The notes below the pieces were generated by a model. That model searched no databases, was not told the origin of the DNA, and saw only the letters and a program-made list of their open reading frames with translations. Positions 12,181 to 23,672 of a DNA stretch of 64,000 nucleotides are shown here, in pieces. The first letter of the stretch is position 1, and every line of letters starts with the position of its first letter. Both the position numbers and the translations under genes were made by a program. Location of the stretch: NCBI GenBank assembly GCA_038277395.1, contig CM076196.1:90647786-90711785 (forward strand), read 5' to 3'. The stretch is from Dryocosmus kuriphilus. Taxonomy: Eukaryota > Arthropoda > Insecta > Hymenoptera > Cynipidae.

Positions 12181-12990
12181 CATTGGGGTATCTGAAGTGG
12201 GGTTTGTGTATGACGTTGAGTTTTTGAATAGTCTTATTTATATCCACACACCCCCTTTTTCTTTTGTGCACTAAGTTCTGGCACGTCTTAAACTTTTTTT
12301 CCTAGATGTTGAAAATATCCACTAGTTCCGGCAGGAAGCGGACCGGTCCGCGGGGCGGACTTCTTCTCTCTAGGGAGGTAGGCTGTACACCTTCTCCGAT
12401 GTCAGCAATGGAGTGATAGCTCCGAGAGTTCGGAACTAAGCCCCGTATCAATCTCGTGGATGTTCGCTGGGCTCTGGATATCTTAGGTTCGCTGTTGGAT
12501 ATCTTGGCGGTTACCGTCCTCGACCCCATCATCCTGATCCGACTTCGTCTCAACCGCCTGTTTTTTTTTTTTGTTTTTTTTTGCGTTTGATTGCATCTCT
12601 TTTCTTTTCTCTTACATATTTTTGCTGTTCGCCTTCGTTTCATAGGTATCACCCTTGGTCTTGCGGCATGGTTTCGCTTTTTCTTTTGTCGGGGGTGGAC
12701 TTATGTCTCGAGTGAATGTTATTTCGTTTTATTTTGCTTCGATTTTTCTTTTATAATTTTCATGGTTTAACTTGGCTTCATTGCCTTTTAAATTTTTATC
12801 TTTTCTTTTATTAATTTATTTTCCTTTATTATGAAAATTTTATCCAGAGAGATTTGACCAAGTCCGTCTGGAGCTGTAGACTTTTAAGTTAAACTCAAGA
12901 ATGTGTGACATATTGAGCCGTCTTAGTCTGGGAACAACTTTGACTACCCAGTGTCTACAGCCACCAGGTATCCGCAAAGGTGGGAGGAGT
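12181..12990 (+). other. 3' untranslated region and polypurine tract of gypsy
   Basis: T-rich sequence without a convincing gene. The ORF on the opposite strand (12302-12652) is low-complexity basic. It ends in a purine-rich tract (GCAAAGGTGGGAGGAG) directly before the 3' LTR. Confidence 0.65.
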
Positions 12991-14080
12991 TGTAACGTGA
13001 CAGTTCCGACTGCACATTACTTGGATTTTTCTATACCTTTATTATGTAAACAGCTGCTCTTGGCTTCGTGGAGACCTTCGCGAGAATGAGGTCCTGTCGG
13101 TCCTTTATTATTTTTTCTTTAAGATATTCATTTATAATTGTTCAAGTTTCTCTGGATGGAATCAAAAGTCTGGGTTCTTAGTCTTATGTCTTTGATTTAT
13201 TTTTTTGCTTTATTTGATTTTTCGACAGACCGAGCCACTGGGGGGAGGGGGGGGGCGGAACTTGGAAGTTGGAAGGTGGAATGGGGACGTCATCACCTCC
13301 CACTAGCCAAAAACGCGCAACAGGTTATGCGCAGGAAGACGACTCTCGACGTGGTTTGCCACCGAAAGCGACGGTTCAAGGTGTCACTTCTGTTTGGACG
13401 AGTGCCTAGAGTGATCGAGTTTTCTTTACGTGGTCTTGTAGACTGCTACTTTGTTTTTCCTCTATGCGGCTTCGCTTTAAAAAGTATGTATTTTTTTTTG
13501 TCTATTTACTGGATTATCTCGTCGACGTAGTACTCAGGGTAAGACGGCCGAATTTTGTGGTTATAATTGAAAAAGGGAAGCGTTCAGCGGGCATTTTGTG
13601 CTGATGCTTCCTTTGAATTTCAACCGTCCCAGGGCGGAATCGAACTGTTTATTTTATCTTGTCGGCATCACCGTGATTTGTGGGCTCAATTTAATTCTTC
13701 CGTTTTACGAACTCTGTAGTTCTAATTTAGAAGTATATTTTTGGGTGATTATGTGTTACTTTATTTTTGGCTCGTCCCTATCCGGGAAAGTTGCTTAATT
13801 TCCTTGTAACATTTTTCGAAGTTAATTGTTAAATATATATTTATTGCTGGATGTGGTGAATACCGATTTTTTTTTTTTTTGGTATCTATCTTAAGGAACT
13901 TTCTCTTTCTACTGATCGTTGAATGCATAAGACTTTCAGGTCTAAATTCACGACACTCTCCGAATTACGGATCTAGATGGAGTTTTAAGTTGGAAATTAT
14001 CTTTTGCCTATTTGTTTTTTTTTTTACTTAGAGTAATCTCAATTTAATGGCCCCCCTGGGAAGTATTGGGGCCATTAAAA
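12991..14080 (+). repeat. 3' LTR of the gypsy element
   Basis: Starts TGTAACGTGACAG just after the polypurine tract and collinear with the 5' LTR to GCCATTAAAA. It lacks the extra block found in the 5' LTR and has accumulated many substitutions. Confidence 0.88.
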
Positions 14081-14405
14081 ATTATTCTTTGCCGCTTTCC
14101 AAACTACTGTTAACGACTTAGCAGACGACTCTTTTTCCTCCACATTAGACGAAAAACAAGAAATTATCTCCGTTCCATGCTAATTTTTCACATAGAATCT
14201 ATTTCAATTTTATTTTTCGTTTTTTCTGTGTAGCGGACATCGTACAGGAAGAAGTAGCACTAAATATATGACTCTTAAAAGAACGGATGCCTTTCTAGTA
14301 ATTCATTCCAATATACGCTTTAGAAAATGACTATTATATTTTATACTGGAATGTAACTATCCAGGCGGATCATTATATCCAAGCCAATCGACCCGCCATC
14401 GTGAT
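14081..14405. other. Flank, nothing recognised
   Basis: AT-rich sequence after the 3' LTR; no motif seen. Confidence 0.5.
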
Positions 14406-14609
14406 ATGAGAAGAAAACAGAGGCAAGTGAAAAAAGCATCCAATAATCCTATTGTAATTTTGGCTACAGACAATGTGCATGCAAAATGCGCTGAACATCT
14501 GAAACAACTAGGAGACAGTTGGGTATTGGCAGCAGCTCAGAAAGCAGTTTCATTAAACACCTGTCGCATTGTAAGGAACTTCTGCGCCCATCAGGAAGTC
14601 TGCGACTGA
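14406..14609 (+). pseudogene. Short ORF, possibly a LINE ORF2 tail
   Basis: A 67-codon ORF whose end reads AAAQKAVSLNTCRIVRNF. The pattern of Ala-Gln-Lys-Ala followed by LNTCRIVR resembles C-terminal tails of some LINE reverse transcriptase proteins, but I cannot place it in a clade. After its TGA the same frame stays open for about 48 more codons, suggesting one stop in a longer old frame. No RT catalytic block is nearby. Confidence 0.3.
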
Positions 14610-15479
14610 ACACATATAGAGTACCAGATGGTAGCTCTAAAAAAGCATCCGGAGGCGATTAATATCACCTTTACCGCTCTTGGTCGCTGCGTAAGGACGA
14701 CAGCAGACAGGACGAACTTCAAACTACACATTACACCCAATTTTATGCTTCTATAACATCTTCGCAAGAAATTTTAAACAGTAATAAGAAGGAATCAGGA
14801 AAATCTTCTTTTGAGCCTACCGTAAACGCCTTATTAAGACGTATTTTAATTTTTATATTCTCATCCTAAATGGGAAGGTACTGGCTTTATGTAAAATTTG
14901 TCATAGCCGGTTTTTAATATATCTCAACGTTTTGGAACCCCCTCAGTACGAAAGAATATTTTTTACCATGATGTCTGACTGTGTTCTGTCTGTATTGGCC
15001 TGTAGACAAGATAACTTTCAAAAAAGTGATAAAAGTGCTTCGGCACGCTTTTTCAAGGCCAAAAAAGAAACCACGTGTTCGATATCCAAGGTTTTATCGA
15101 TCTAAAATGTTATAACCGTGAAAAGTCTTATGGAAAATAAAAAATTTCATTTTTCAACCAAACTATGGAAAAACATTTTCACACTTTGCAAACGCTTGAA
15201 TAAAGTGCAAAGCGCGAAACATGTGATGAGAATGTATTCTTTAGAGCCAAAAAAGCTTTACTAACAGATAAAAAATTACCAAATTACACTAGTCAATGGT
15301 TTAATCTTCAATTTTAAAAGGTCTGTACAAAAATGTGGAGCGGAGGGGGCGCACAAATACCGAGCGCGTAGCCCGAGGTAAATACAGTGTCGTGTGCGAA
15401 GCGCGGCGCGTATAGAACGTGATGAGAAGGTGCACGCATAGTAAGCAGAATCTGTTCGGGAGGAAATATTGTTTTTCAG
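14610..15479. other. Unassigned, with a GC-rich patch
   Basis: Mostly AT-rich. Between about 15340 and 15440 is a GC-richer patch. The string ATGTGATGAGAA.GT near 15220 recurs as ACGTGATGAGAAGGT near 15418, hinting at old duplication. No gene is seen. Confidence 0.4.
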
Positions 15480-15930
15480 AGGAAATTATTCAATACGCAG
15501 TGGGAGAAAACCCCATTTTGCGGTCAAAAATATTTAAAAAATAAACCAGCTAAATGATTTTCATGAAAATTACAGTCTATATGACAGATATATTCTAAAT
15601 TTAAATCTCGTTTTAAAAAAGCACGGGTGGCCATTTTTGGGGCCCCACGGGAGCACCAAACATAAAAATTGTTTTAATTATAAGAGAATTTTCTGTTAAG
15701 GTAGTTTATATTATTTATAAAAAATATATTGGTAAGAAAATATCAGAGTCCAGGCTATCATCTGAGACAAAACTCTATTTTGCGATAAAAAATCTAACGA
15801 ATTGATTTTAATGAAAATTGGAGCGTTTGCAATAGGAATGATTAAGAATTTATTTTCTTTATATAAAATCAGGGGCGAATACTTTTGGGTACACTGTGAG
15901 CACTAAACTAAGTTTGTGAAATTTAAATTT
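15480..15930 (+). repeat. Diverged tandem duplication
   Basis: Unit one (about 15480-15690) and unit two (about 15750-15930) share, in order, an AAAAC.C.ATTTTGCG block, then GATTTT.ATGAAAATT and a GAGCAC.AAAC block. Roughly 270-bp period, strongly diverged, noncoding. Confidence 0.45.
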
Positions 15931-15980
15931 CTTTTTTATCACAAGTAAAAGTATGGAACTAAAAAAAACGCTTCATTTTA

Positions 15981-17550
15981 CGGAAAGTATGGCAAAAAGG
16001 GAAATTTTGCAGATTTCATTTTTTCTCCGAAAAATTAATAAAAAAAGCTTGTTATGTATCATAGTTAATGTCTATATATTTATAAAATATAAATAATTCA
16101 TTTAATGTTAAAATTAATTTTTTATAAACAGTTGATATAAGCAAATAGTCCATCACGCCGTTTTCTGAATGAAAATTTTTTTTAAAAGCGGAATTGCTGA
16201 GTTTTATTTAAAAAAATACTATACAGTGACCAAAAATCCCTAATAATTAAAAATTATGTTTCTCAGTAAAAATTTACATAAGAAATATGGAATTTGGCTA
16301 TCTTCCTCCGAGCCAGAATCTCTGTTTTCCACTAAACCTTGCTAGCATCGTTTTAAAAGTAATTATGCGTTCAAAAAATGAAGTATTTTAATTGTTAATA
16401 ACAAATTTTATTTAAAGAGCCTTATTTCGGCCTTTCCCTTACTGAAAAAATGATTTTTTACCATATTTTTAATATTACCCTAAATCTATTTAATATTGAC
16501 TTTTGAAGTGAGAAAACGTATCCGAGGGTAGTTACGAATGTTAATAATAAATATATAAACAAATGCCTTTGCTAGCCATTTTTTGTTCAGGAAAGTATTT
16601 TTCTCTATAACCGAACAAGTGTAATTTGTTTATAAATTTGTTATTAATATTCATAATGACCTTCGTATATGTTTCTCATTTAACAATTAATATCAAATAC
16701 ATTTAGGTATGGTAATATTTATTGTGAAAACAAATTTTTTAGGGAGGAAAAGCCCACAATGGGGGTTTTGCTTATGAAATTCGTTATTAAAAATTAAAGT
16801 ATTCAATTTTTTTACCAAAAAATTACTTTTAAAATGATTCTAGCAGGGTTTAGCGCAAAACAGAGAATCTGGCTTGGAGGAAAATAGGCAAATTCAATAT
16901 TTTTATGAAAATTGTTAATAAAAATGGTAATTGTAAATTATTAGTGGTCGTTATTTACTCTCTATTATTTTTAAGTAAATTTCAGCAATTCTATTTTTAA
17001 AAAATATCTCCCGCTGAAAACAATGTTTTCTATAGTAAGTGGATGTAACTTTAGCATAGTCGTCACACTACCCCGAATAATAAAGCGCTATCTTAAATCT
17101 CCTGTCTAATAAAGCGCTATCTTAAATTTCCCGTCTAATAAAGCGCTATCTTAAATTTCCCGTCTAAGAAATCGTTATCTGTTTTTCTTTTGAGATTTTC
17201 AGATCTTAATTGATTAGCCATTAAATGAAGCCATTTCAATTTTCAAATGCTTCCTCTGAAAACCTACAAATACGTAGATGACGCTTTCTTAGACGGGAAA
17301 TTCAAGATAGCGCTTTATTAGACGGGAAATTTAAGATAGCGCTTTATTAGACGGGAGATTTAAGATAGCGCTTTATTATTCGGGGCCATCGATATATAAA
17401 TTGTTTATAAAAATTAACTTAAGTATTAATTGCATTATATGTGGTCTCTAAGTATAGAAGCATTAAATATGATACATGACGAGTTTATTTTATTGCTTCT
17501 TGTAACAAAAAAACTAAATCAGCTAAAGTGCCCCGTTTGCCATACTTTGC
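15981..17550. repeat. Large inverted repeat (~600-bp arms) interrupted by a MITE
   Basis: Left arm from AAAGTATGGCAAAAAGGG (15985) is matched on the other strand by AAAGTATGGCAAACGGGG (rc of about 17531-17548). Further paired blocks include CAAGCCAGA.TCTCTGTTTT, CTAAACC.TGCTAG, GGAATTGCTGA and TTTATAAACA. The turning point is near 16592. The right arm carries the 315-bp MITE, which accounts for its greater length. No transposase is inside. It could be a nonautonomous foldback-type element or a local inverted duplication. Confidence 0.75.
17071..17385. mobile_element. Palindromic MITE with 29-bp tandem units in both arms
   Basis: Both ends read CCCCGAATAATAAAGCGC when taken inward. Each arm has three 29-bp units (TAATAAAGCGCTATCTTAAA plus TTTCCCGTC): left 17078-17106, 17107-17135 and 17136-17164; right, inverted, 17292-17320, 17321-17349 and 17350-17378. 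A unique core of about 125 bp lies between. Units are nearly identical, so the element is young or homogenised. No ORF, hence nonautonomous. Confidence 0.85.
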
Positions 17551-19962
17551 GTTAAATAAATATTAATAAAAATAAAATAATTCTAATATCAGCTTCGTGA
17601 TTTTCTTCAAAATTTATTGTTTATCATTTCTAAAAAAGAAATTTCCAAATCGGTTGAGAATTACAGGCTATAAACTATTGTGAACAGTCCGATTCGGCCC
17701 TCTGTGCATAGGTAAGATTGAAATTCCTCATAACTCAAGCTTTATACCTTAGGACAATATTCATTTTTAATAAAGTGCACGGCAACTATATCGACAAATC
17801 TCGACAGTGAAAAGCTTAATAAATTTTCAGCAGTTACCATAAGGAATATATCTATTACAGTGCCATTCTCTCTAGATATGTCCAACATAAAACAAAATAT
17901 TATTTTTTACGTTCTTTAGCTTCGAAATCAACATGATATTGAAGTGACACTTGGCAAACCAGAAAGTAAATACTTTATCAGTTCTTCGGAGGCTTTGAAC
18001 TTAATCAAAATTTAAACATAAAAATTGTACAAAGAAGAAGTTTTCTACAATACTCTAAAGTACTTGGAAATTTTTAAAAACTTAAAGCGTTAAATGTGTT
18101 TTAAGTACTTTATACTATTAGATAAATGGTTAGAATAGTCATTTTTGAAAACCAAGAGAATGCCAAGATCGCATTTTTGGCTGGAGTTTTCAGATTTTTC
18201 CCATTTTGCTACACCTATTTTTCCAATTTGCGAAAAAAAATGTCTATGAAGTTATGAGTATTTGAATTTGAAATTGTGTTTAAAAAGAATACTTTCTTTT
18301 TCCAAGGAAGACTTCGACGATACATAATATTTTCCAGCACATGGGTGGAATTCAAATCCAAGTTTCGAATTTGTCTCAAAACCTTCTTCCTTTCTTCAAA
18401 TGTTGTAATTGATTTTTAGAAATTCTCCAAAAGGATAAATGAAATTAGTTTCTCACACATCTATTTTCAAGACAGCTTATTGTAATGTTAAGTCGACATT
18501 TCGGTACCTCCTTTGGGCCTGTATCAAGGTGACAACAAACTCCAATATTTTGCATGTACTAATTTTACGTTAGAGTTACGATTTGTGCAACGATTATATA
18601 TTTCTCATTTTAGCTTTGACTTGACTCCTTGTTAGTTCACTCATTTTACTTAATTTGGACCTTCATAAAAACCCAAAGCAGGTGCCGACACATCGATTGA
18701 ACATTGCAATAAACTGGCTTGTAAATAAATGTATGACAAAATAATTCCATTTATCCTCTTGGAGCATTTGTTTTCTCAGGAAATCGAATTTTCGCATTTT
18801 TCCCGAGAACAACAAAAGATTCTAAAAAATGTGAAGCAAAAGTTTGTACGTCTAGAAAATTACTATAGAAAATACCCTTGCCCTTTTGGGATGACTTTCA
18901 TAGTTCACGAGTTTACGGCTTTGACCAGAAAATCTTATTTTTCGTGTTTTCGAAATTCGAAGAAAAGACTAAAAAATATTCAGTTATTTCAGGTTTTGGC
19001 CTTTGGTCTTGGAATCTAGAAAAACTTTTTTTTTAAAAAAAGAAGTCTTTATTTGAAAAACGTTGAAAACTTCGTCGATGCATGATGCTTTTCACCATGA
19101 AATCATAGCCTCATCAGAACTGTAACACGTAAGAGATGATATGAAACTTTTACCAAAAAATACAATCAAACAATAGTCATTTTTAAAATAATATTTCGAA
19201 GATCTGCTGCAGTGAAGTTTTCTTAAAAAGTTAATGTGACTTTCTTTATTGTCGAAGTCATTTTTTTGAGGTTATGTGAAGCCTATTTGAACATAAAGGA
19301 CACCAAGGTTTTTGAAAATGAAGGTATATGTACTTAAATTGCGAATAAAATTATAATTAATTACAAGATTATTATTAATATGAAGCGAGTTCCATGTTTA
19401 AGTAAATTTGTAAAAACGTTTGAAAATAAAGCGTGGTCACATGGTTGTGGTCAGCTCCAAGAATTGGAGATTAAGAACTGGAGCTATTATTATATAGTTA
19501 CTTATAATCTCGGAAAGACTCAATGACATCATGGTATATAATAGAAAGGTTCTCAGTATCGATTCTAAAATTAAGTGTACCTTCATTTTTTACAATATTT
19601 GTCATTTATAAAATGTTTCTGTTATAATGATCAGCTTGACTCGCTGAGTCACAGTTCAAAAATGACTTTTTTTATTGATGGCATTTGGCGCCATTTTTTA
19701 TACATACAATAACCCTATGACCGAGGCATAATCATTCTTGCGGTATGTATGTAATTTTATCTGCAAAACCACGTTGTTTATTTCTAACATATTCTGTGAC
19801 TTCAAGTGTAAGATCGGCCTATCATGAAATAGTTTCGGTTCATATTAAAAGTTTATTTTTAAATAAAGTAAAACTATTTTCCTGGAAAAACGGTTGCCAT
19901 TCTGTAATGTTTGACTTTGTCCCAGTATCTGCATTTTTTCTTTATGACTGTCCATCTTTCAG
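17551..19962. other. Intron-like AT-rich DNA upstream of the Cav3 exon
   Basis: No recognisable coding, repeats or RNA genes. ORF 18729-19019 is open but resembles nothing. The last ~50 bases (from about 19915) form a pyrimidine-rich acceptor region. Confidence 0.5.
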
Positions 19963-20060
19963 TGTCCTAGAATACTGTCTCAACGTGGAGAATATGAATT
20001 TATCTGCAATTCGGACCATACGAGTATTACGACCTCTTCGAGCGATCAACAGAATACCAA
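19963..20060 (+). CDS. Ca-alpha1T: T-type voltage-gated calcium channel (Cav3) alpha-1, domain I S4 exon
   Basis: A 98-bp internal exon. After one split base it encodes 32 residues, including NLSAIRTIRVLRPLRAINRI, then one base of a split codon. The Arg at every third position is the S4 voltage sensor, and the wording matches domain I of T-type channels rather than L/N-type channels. It would gate Ca2+ entry at low voltage across the plasma membrane. Splice signals are canonical: a pyrimidine-rich tract ending TTTCAG (acceptor AG 19961-19962) and donor GTAAGC from 20061. Phases are 2 at the start and 1 at the end. Neighbouring exons (S1-S3 and S5) were not found in the window, so the flanking introns are long. 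The symbol is the fly orthologue name. Confidence 0.88.
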
Positions 20061-20212
20061 GTAAGCATTATGCATTCTTAATTTTTTGCTAAGAAAGAGA
20101 AACATTTTACGAGCGAAGTTTAATATCCCACTTTTCAAAATATAGAACTGTGATTGTGCTCCAAATTACGGGTCAGAAACCAAATGTTTTGACTCTCATA
20201 CCTTGCAAGGTA
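20061..20212 (+). other. Start of the Cav3 intron
   Basis: Donor GTAAGC followed by AT-rich intron, up to the TA duplication of the Tc1-like element 150 bp downstream. Confidence 0.6.
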
Positions 20213-20339
20213 CTGACTGTTCCACGAAAAAGGAATCGCGATTATTCGTAAACCATAAAAGAAATTTAATTTCTCCTTTTTATAAATTAAAGGTCACTAA
20301 AAGGGCTACGGTGAACTTACTTAATACGTCGTCCAATCT

Positions 20340-20539
20340 CGATCGCTTTCCAGAATAGCTTGGCCCATCCTAGGCATGTTCCGACAAGGGATTTAATGGG
20401 AAGGGACCTCCATATTTCTCTAATATGAAGAGAGAGTTATTTCAGGGTGAACACCCGCTTTCCGGCAAGCTTTCTCTTCATGACTGATCAAAAATTCTCA
20501 ATGGGGTTGGCATCGGGAGAATGTGAAGACCAATCCAGT
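20340..20539 (-). pseudogene. Tc1 transposase, C-terminal part
   Basis: The minus strand reads SPDANPIENF, the block with the final catalytic Glu of Tc1 transposases, followed by a TGA where Trp is usual and then SVMKRKLAG-like sequence. It is the separated C-terminal part of the transposase whose N-terminal part lies at 24700-25500. In-frame stop and other decay. Confidence 0.85.
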
Positions 20540-21456
20540 GTCTCGACTAGTGTTCTTAAATGTTCGAGAATTTACGTTGAGCAAATTCTCTCGAGAATAT
20601 GCTCAGCATTTAAGAGTAAACGGAGCATTTAAAAGAGCATTTATGAGCATTTAAAGCATTTAAAGTTTAATAATGTTTTTAAAGTTTAATAAAAATTTAG
20701 TAATCTTTATATTGACAAAAATAATAATCGAAGTAATATCTGTCAAATTGTTAACTAAATTTTGAAATAAGGTGCAAATAAAGCCCTCTGTTGTAAAACA
20801 CAATAAATGAAAACTATGACTTTCAAAAGCATCCTGTAATTTGTTCACTTCTGATAATTCTGATACAAAACTTCTATAAACCATCAATCTTACACTTAAA
20901 TAAAAACATTTCTTTCATATTGCTTTTGCAATGGCTGCAACGAAATAACACATATCATAAGTTTTTACATACATTTATCTTGCAAGTTTCAGTTAAATAC
21001 TTTTTTGGTCGTACCAATAACATTGCAGTGTTAACTTATATTTTTATAGAATAACAGTCAGCATATTACGTTTTTTAACGTTCAACTCTATCACCTGTCA
21101 CTTTACCAAACTTCTAGAAACATCATGAGCGACTCCCTTTCCGTTCATATTTACAAACAAACATATTGGAATATCATGTATAAAATAAGCGTTCAGAAAT
21201 ATAAACGGCAAGGAAGGCTGTTAGGACTTTTTCCTAAAGTTTTTTAAGTGACAGGTGACTCGTCCGAAATTCATATACGACTTTTGAATTTGGGATGGCA
21301 GTATAGTACATGTTATAAATTAAATAGAATGCACTACTTAGAATAAACTTCAATATTCAACAAGCCTATATAATAATTATACTTTTGTGCTTTTTCCAGT
21401 CTCTTTTCATTCTAAAATATAAGTAATACTGACACTTTTTATTTGGAACTTTCAAA

Positions 21457-22728
21457 TTACGAGTCACTGTCAGATTCTGATAGATCCTCGTCTTCATCCC
21501 AGTAGTTGTCATCAGATTCGTAGTCCCATGCGATAGCTTCTTCTATGTCTTCTAAAGCTCCAATTTCTGCAAACTCTTCTTCGTTCCATGGAGTAACAAA
21601 CATCAATCTCTTTTCTTTGTAAGTATCTCCGTTTCTTTGGATTTTCTTCGGCTCTTGGTCAAGTTTTAAATTATATGACACAAAAGTTAATTTTCCAGCT
21701 CTTTCAGTTTTTAGCCGGTTTCGTTTTATGGTATGAATGTTACCATATTTGCTAAACGTTCGTTCAGTCGCTGCTGTAGAAGCTGGCATTGTACGAATTT
21801 CAGTTGCGAGTGAACTCAATACTGAATCAAATGGATTACTTCTCCACCAGGTTGCAGCATCTAATTTCGCAATTCCTTTTCTCAACATGGGCTCTGCAAA
21901 AACGCCTCTCTGTTCCTTGAAATCTGCAAGTTCAACAGCAACATCCACATTCTGATCACTATCTTCTCCATATTTATACGAAACACAATTCAGGATAATT
22001 TCGGTTCCTAGTGATTTTTCAGCTTTACTTAAGATTTTATCTGTCGGAGGTGCGTCCGGGTTAAAGTTCGATGTGATGAACTGAGGATCTAGCATATGCG
22101 CCGCAAAATGGATAGCGTTTAGTAAAAATTTGGTCCTTTTATTTAAATTATTCTCGATTATTTTACATTCTTCAACAGAAATAGGTGACTGTGGTAGTCT
22201 CTCTGCGCAACAGCTTTTGATCTCGAAATAAGCTTTTGGGACTAAGCTCAAAGTACAGTAATCACCCTCTAAAATTGTAATCCACTTCACAACAGGAGCT
22301 AATATTTCATGCAAGCTGAGCAATCCACACCAGAAATTGTCGTCAAGAATATTGGATTGTACATCACTTCTCAAAGTCACTATATCCGCTATCGCTAGTC
22401 TTTTTAGAGCCTTTTTATTGTAAAGTAAGCTCTCTGTGCAGAAGAGAAATGATCCCCATCTTGTTTTTCCCGGTAGTTTTAGGGAAACCTTTTTGGCCTT
22501 TTTAGTTGCATCAGACTTTACTATATCATCTTGGATTTCTTTGAATGTGGCTTTTAAGAGGTGCGAACCAATTATTTCCTTAACTATATCTTTTGCTGAT
22601 TCCGAACTATATTTAAAAGTCTCTACTTTCATAATGTCGCCGACAAGTGAGTTCAGATTGTGAGCAGCACAACTATAAATAGATATGTGTGAATATTGCT
22701 CTCTAATTAATCGTCGTGCCTTAATCAT
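21457..22728 (-). CDS. hAT transposase, main part with C-terminal dimerisation domain
   Basis: A 423-codon open frame. It starts in the core (RRLIREQYSHISIYSCAAHN, typical after the second catalytic region). It ends in the hAT dimerisation domain, where WWRSNPFDSVLSSLA and MPASTAATERTFSKYG are hallmark blocks; the Glu in ATERTFS is the expected catalytic-region acid. It is followed by an acidic tail (DEDEDLSESDSDS). The frame upstream (to 22940) carries VLAVITDSA and runs into a shift at about 22727, so this ATG is probably not the true start. It would cut and paste the element; this copy is broken. Confidence 0.9.
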   Translation of the reverse strand: MIKARRLIREQYSHISIYSCAAHNLNSLVGDIMKVETFKYSSESAKDIVKEIIGSHLLKATFKEIQDDIVKSDATKKAKKVSLKLPGKTRWGSFLFCTESLLYNKKALKRLAIADIVTLRSDVQSNILDDNFWCGLLSLHEILAPVVKWITILEGDYCTLSLVPKAYFEIKSCCAERLPQSPISVEECKIIENNLNKRTKFLLNAIHFAAHMLDPQFITSNFNPDAPPTDKILSKAEKSLGTEIILNCVSYKYGEDSDQNVDVAVELADFKEQRGVFAEPMLRKGIAKLDAATWWRSNPFDSVLSSLATEIRTMPASTAATERTFSKYGNIHTIKRNRLKTERAGKLTFVSYNLKLDQEPKKIQRNGDTYKEKRLMFVTPWNEEEFAEIGALEDIEEAIAWDYESDDNYWDEDEDLSESDSDS

Positions 22729-23322
22729 AGCCTAGCACTATCCGTTATAACAGCTAATACTTTCGATGGTCCAATTTCATCTATTATTTCCAGAATCTTC
22801 TCTGCTAAATATTCTCCAGTGTGACTTTCAGCTTTTGTGTGTTCGGTTTTGTAGAGAATAGGAGTTGGCGTTGTCACCACATAGTGAAGGATTGATTCAT
22901 TTCTAAAAAATACAATGAAGTGTGCATTAGATTTATGCATTAGAATTTATACTTTGCCATGTGATTATTTATATTTTCTTTAAGTTTAAAGTGAAGCTTT
23001 TTGAGAAAGTTGTTAATCAGAGTTATGATTAATTTCCTACCTTTTATTGCTCCAGCCATTACATTCTACAGCAACTGCTTTCGCGTTCGCTATGACAGAT
23101 GAAACATTCTTTTCAATCCTGCCTGCTGTACTCTGCCTCAAGCAAAGGAGAGCCTAGTTTGTAAGCTGATGGTGGTTTCCAGGTTGCTCTTAACTGAGAA
23201 AAAAAATCTGTCCAATATTTGTTTTCAAAGTGTGACAAGGCAGTGTCAGTACTGTAAATAGCTCTTGCGTACAGAATGTCAAGTTTTTCCTGAAATAAAT
23301 AGTGTAGCAGATTGTAATTCAT
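22725..23322 (-). pseudogene. hAT transposase, N-terminal catalytic segments
   Basis: Two open pieces, 22725-22940 (GEYLAEKILEIIDEIGPSKV then LAVITDSA, the second-Asp region) and 23113-23322 (YWTDFFSQLRATWKPPSAY, a segment typical before the first catalytic Asp). They are separated by about 170 bp with stops. Either introns or frameshifts divide them from the main frame. Confidence 0.7.
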
Positions 23323-23672
23323 TATTGAACAAAATTAAGGTGCATTGCAAGAAAGTTGCGAATATTGCACAATAAGATTTTGAACAAGGAGAAATGTGGC
23401 GAAATTCTTTGCAGTATTCTTTCCCTCTATTCCTCACCTTAATGAATGTTTGTAATCTTTTCAAGTTTTCAATTATTTTTTTTATCTTTTCAAAACTTTT
23501 AAATATTTCTTTAACCATAAAGATAACAGCAAACTTTAAATTTAAAACTAGTTTTATACTTAAGGTTTTAGTCAGATATTTAAAAGAAATGTGAAAAACT
23601 ATCAGGAATTGAAATTCTCAACTTTTTAATAGTGACCCTTAAAATTAGAAATTTGAACAATGTTCTAAAAAC

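Larger units (their letters stand above)
2705..14080 (+). mobile_element. Ty3/gypsy LTR retrotransposon (old, interrupted by mariner)
   Basis: Two related LTRs (2705-4040 and 12991-14080) flank a primer binding site, gag, protease, reverse transcriptase, RNase H and integrase in Ty3/gypsy order. All frames are broken by stops and frameshifts, and a mariner copy splits the element between RNase H and integrase. The LTRs differ by many substitutions and a large indel, so the insertion is old. The outer ends are approximate, because I could not find a clear target-site duplication. Confidence 0.92.

Noticed and set aside
12302..12652. 116-codon basic minus-strand ORF
   Set aside because: Low complexity and located in the gypsy 3' UTR opposite to the element; likely a shadow.
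17078..17378. Regular 29-bp repeats looking like a CRISPR array
   Set aside because: Units are adjacent without spacers, mirrored in inverted orientation, and lie in eukaryotic DNA; they belong to a palindromic MITE.
18729..19019. Possible upstream Cav3 exon
   Set aside because: The translation does not resemble S1-S3 of calcium channels and lacks a good acceptor.
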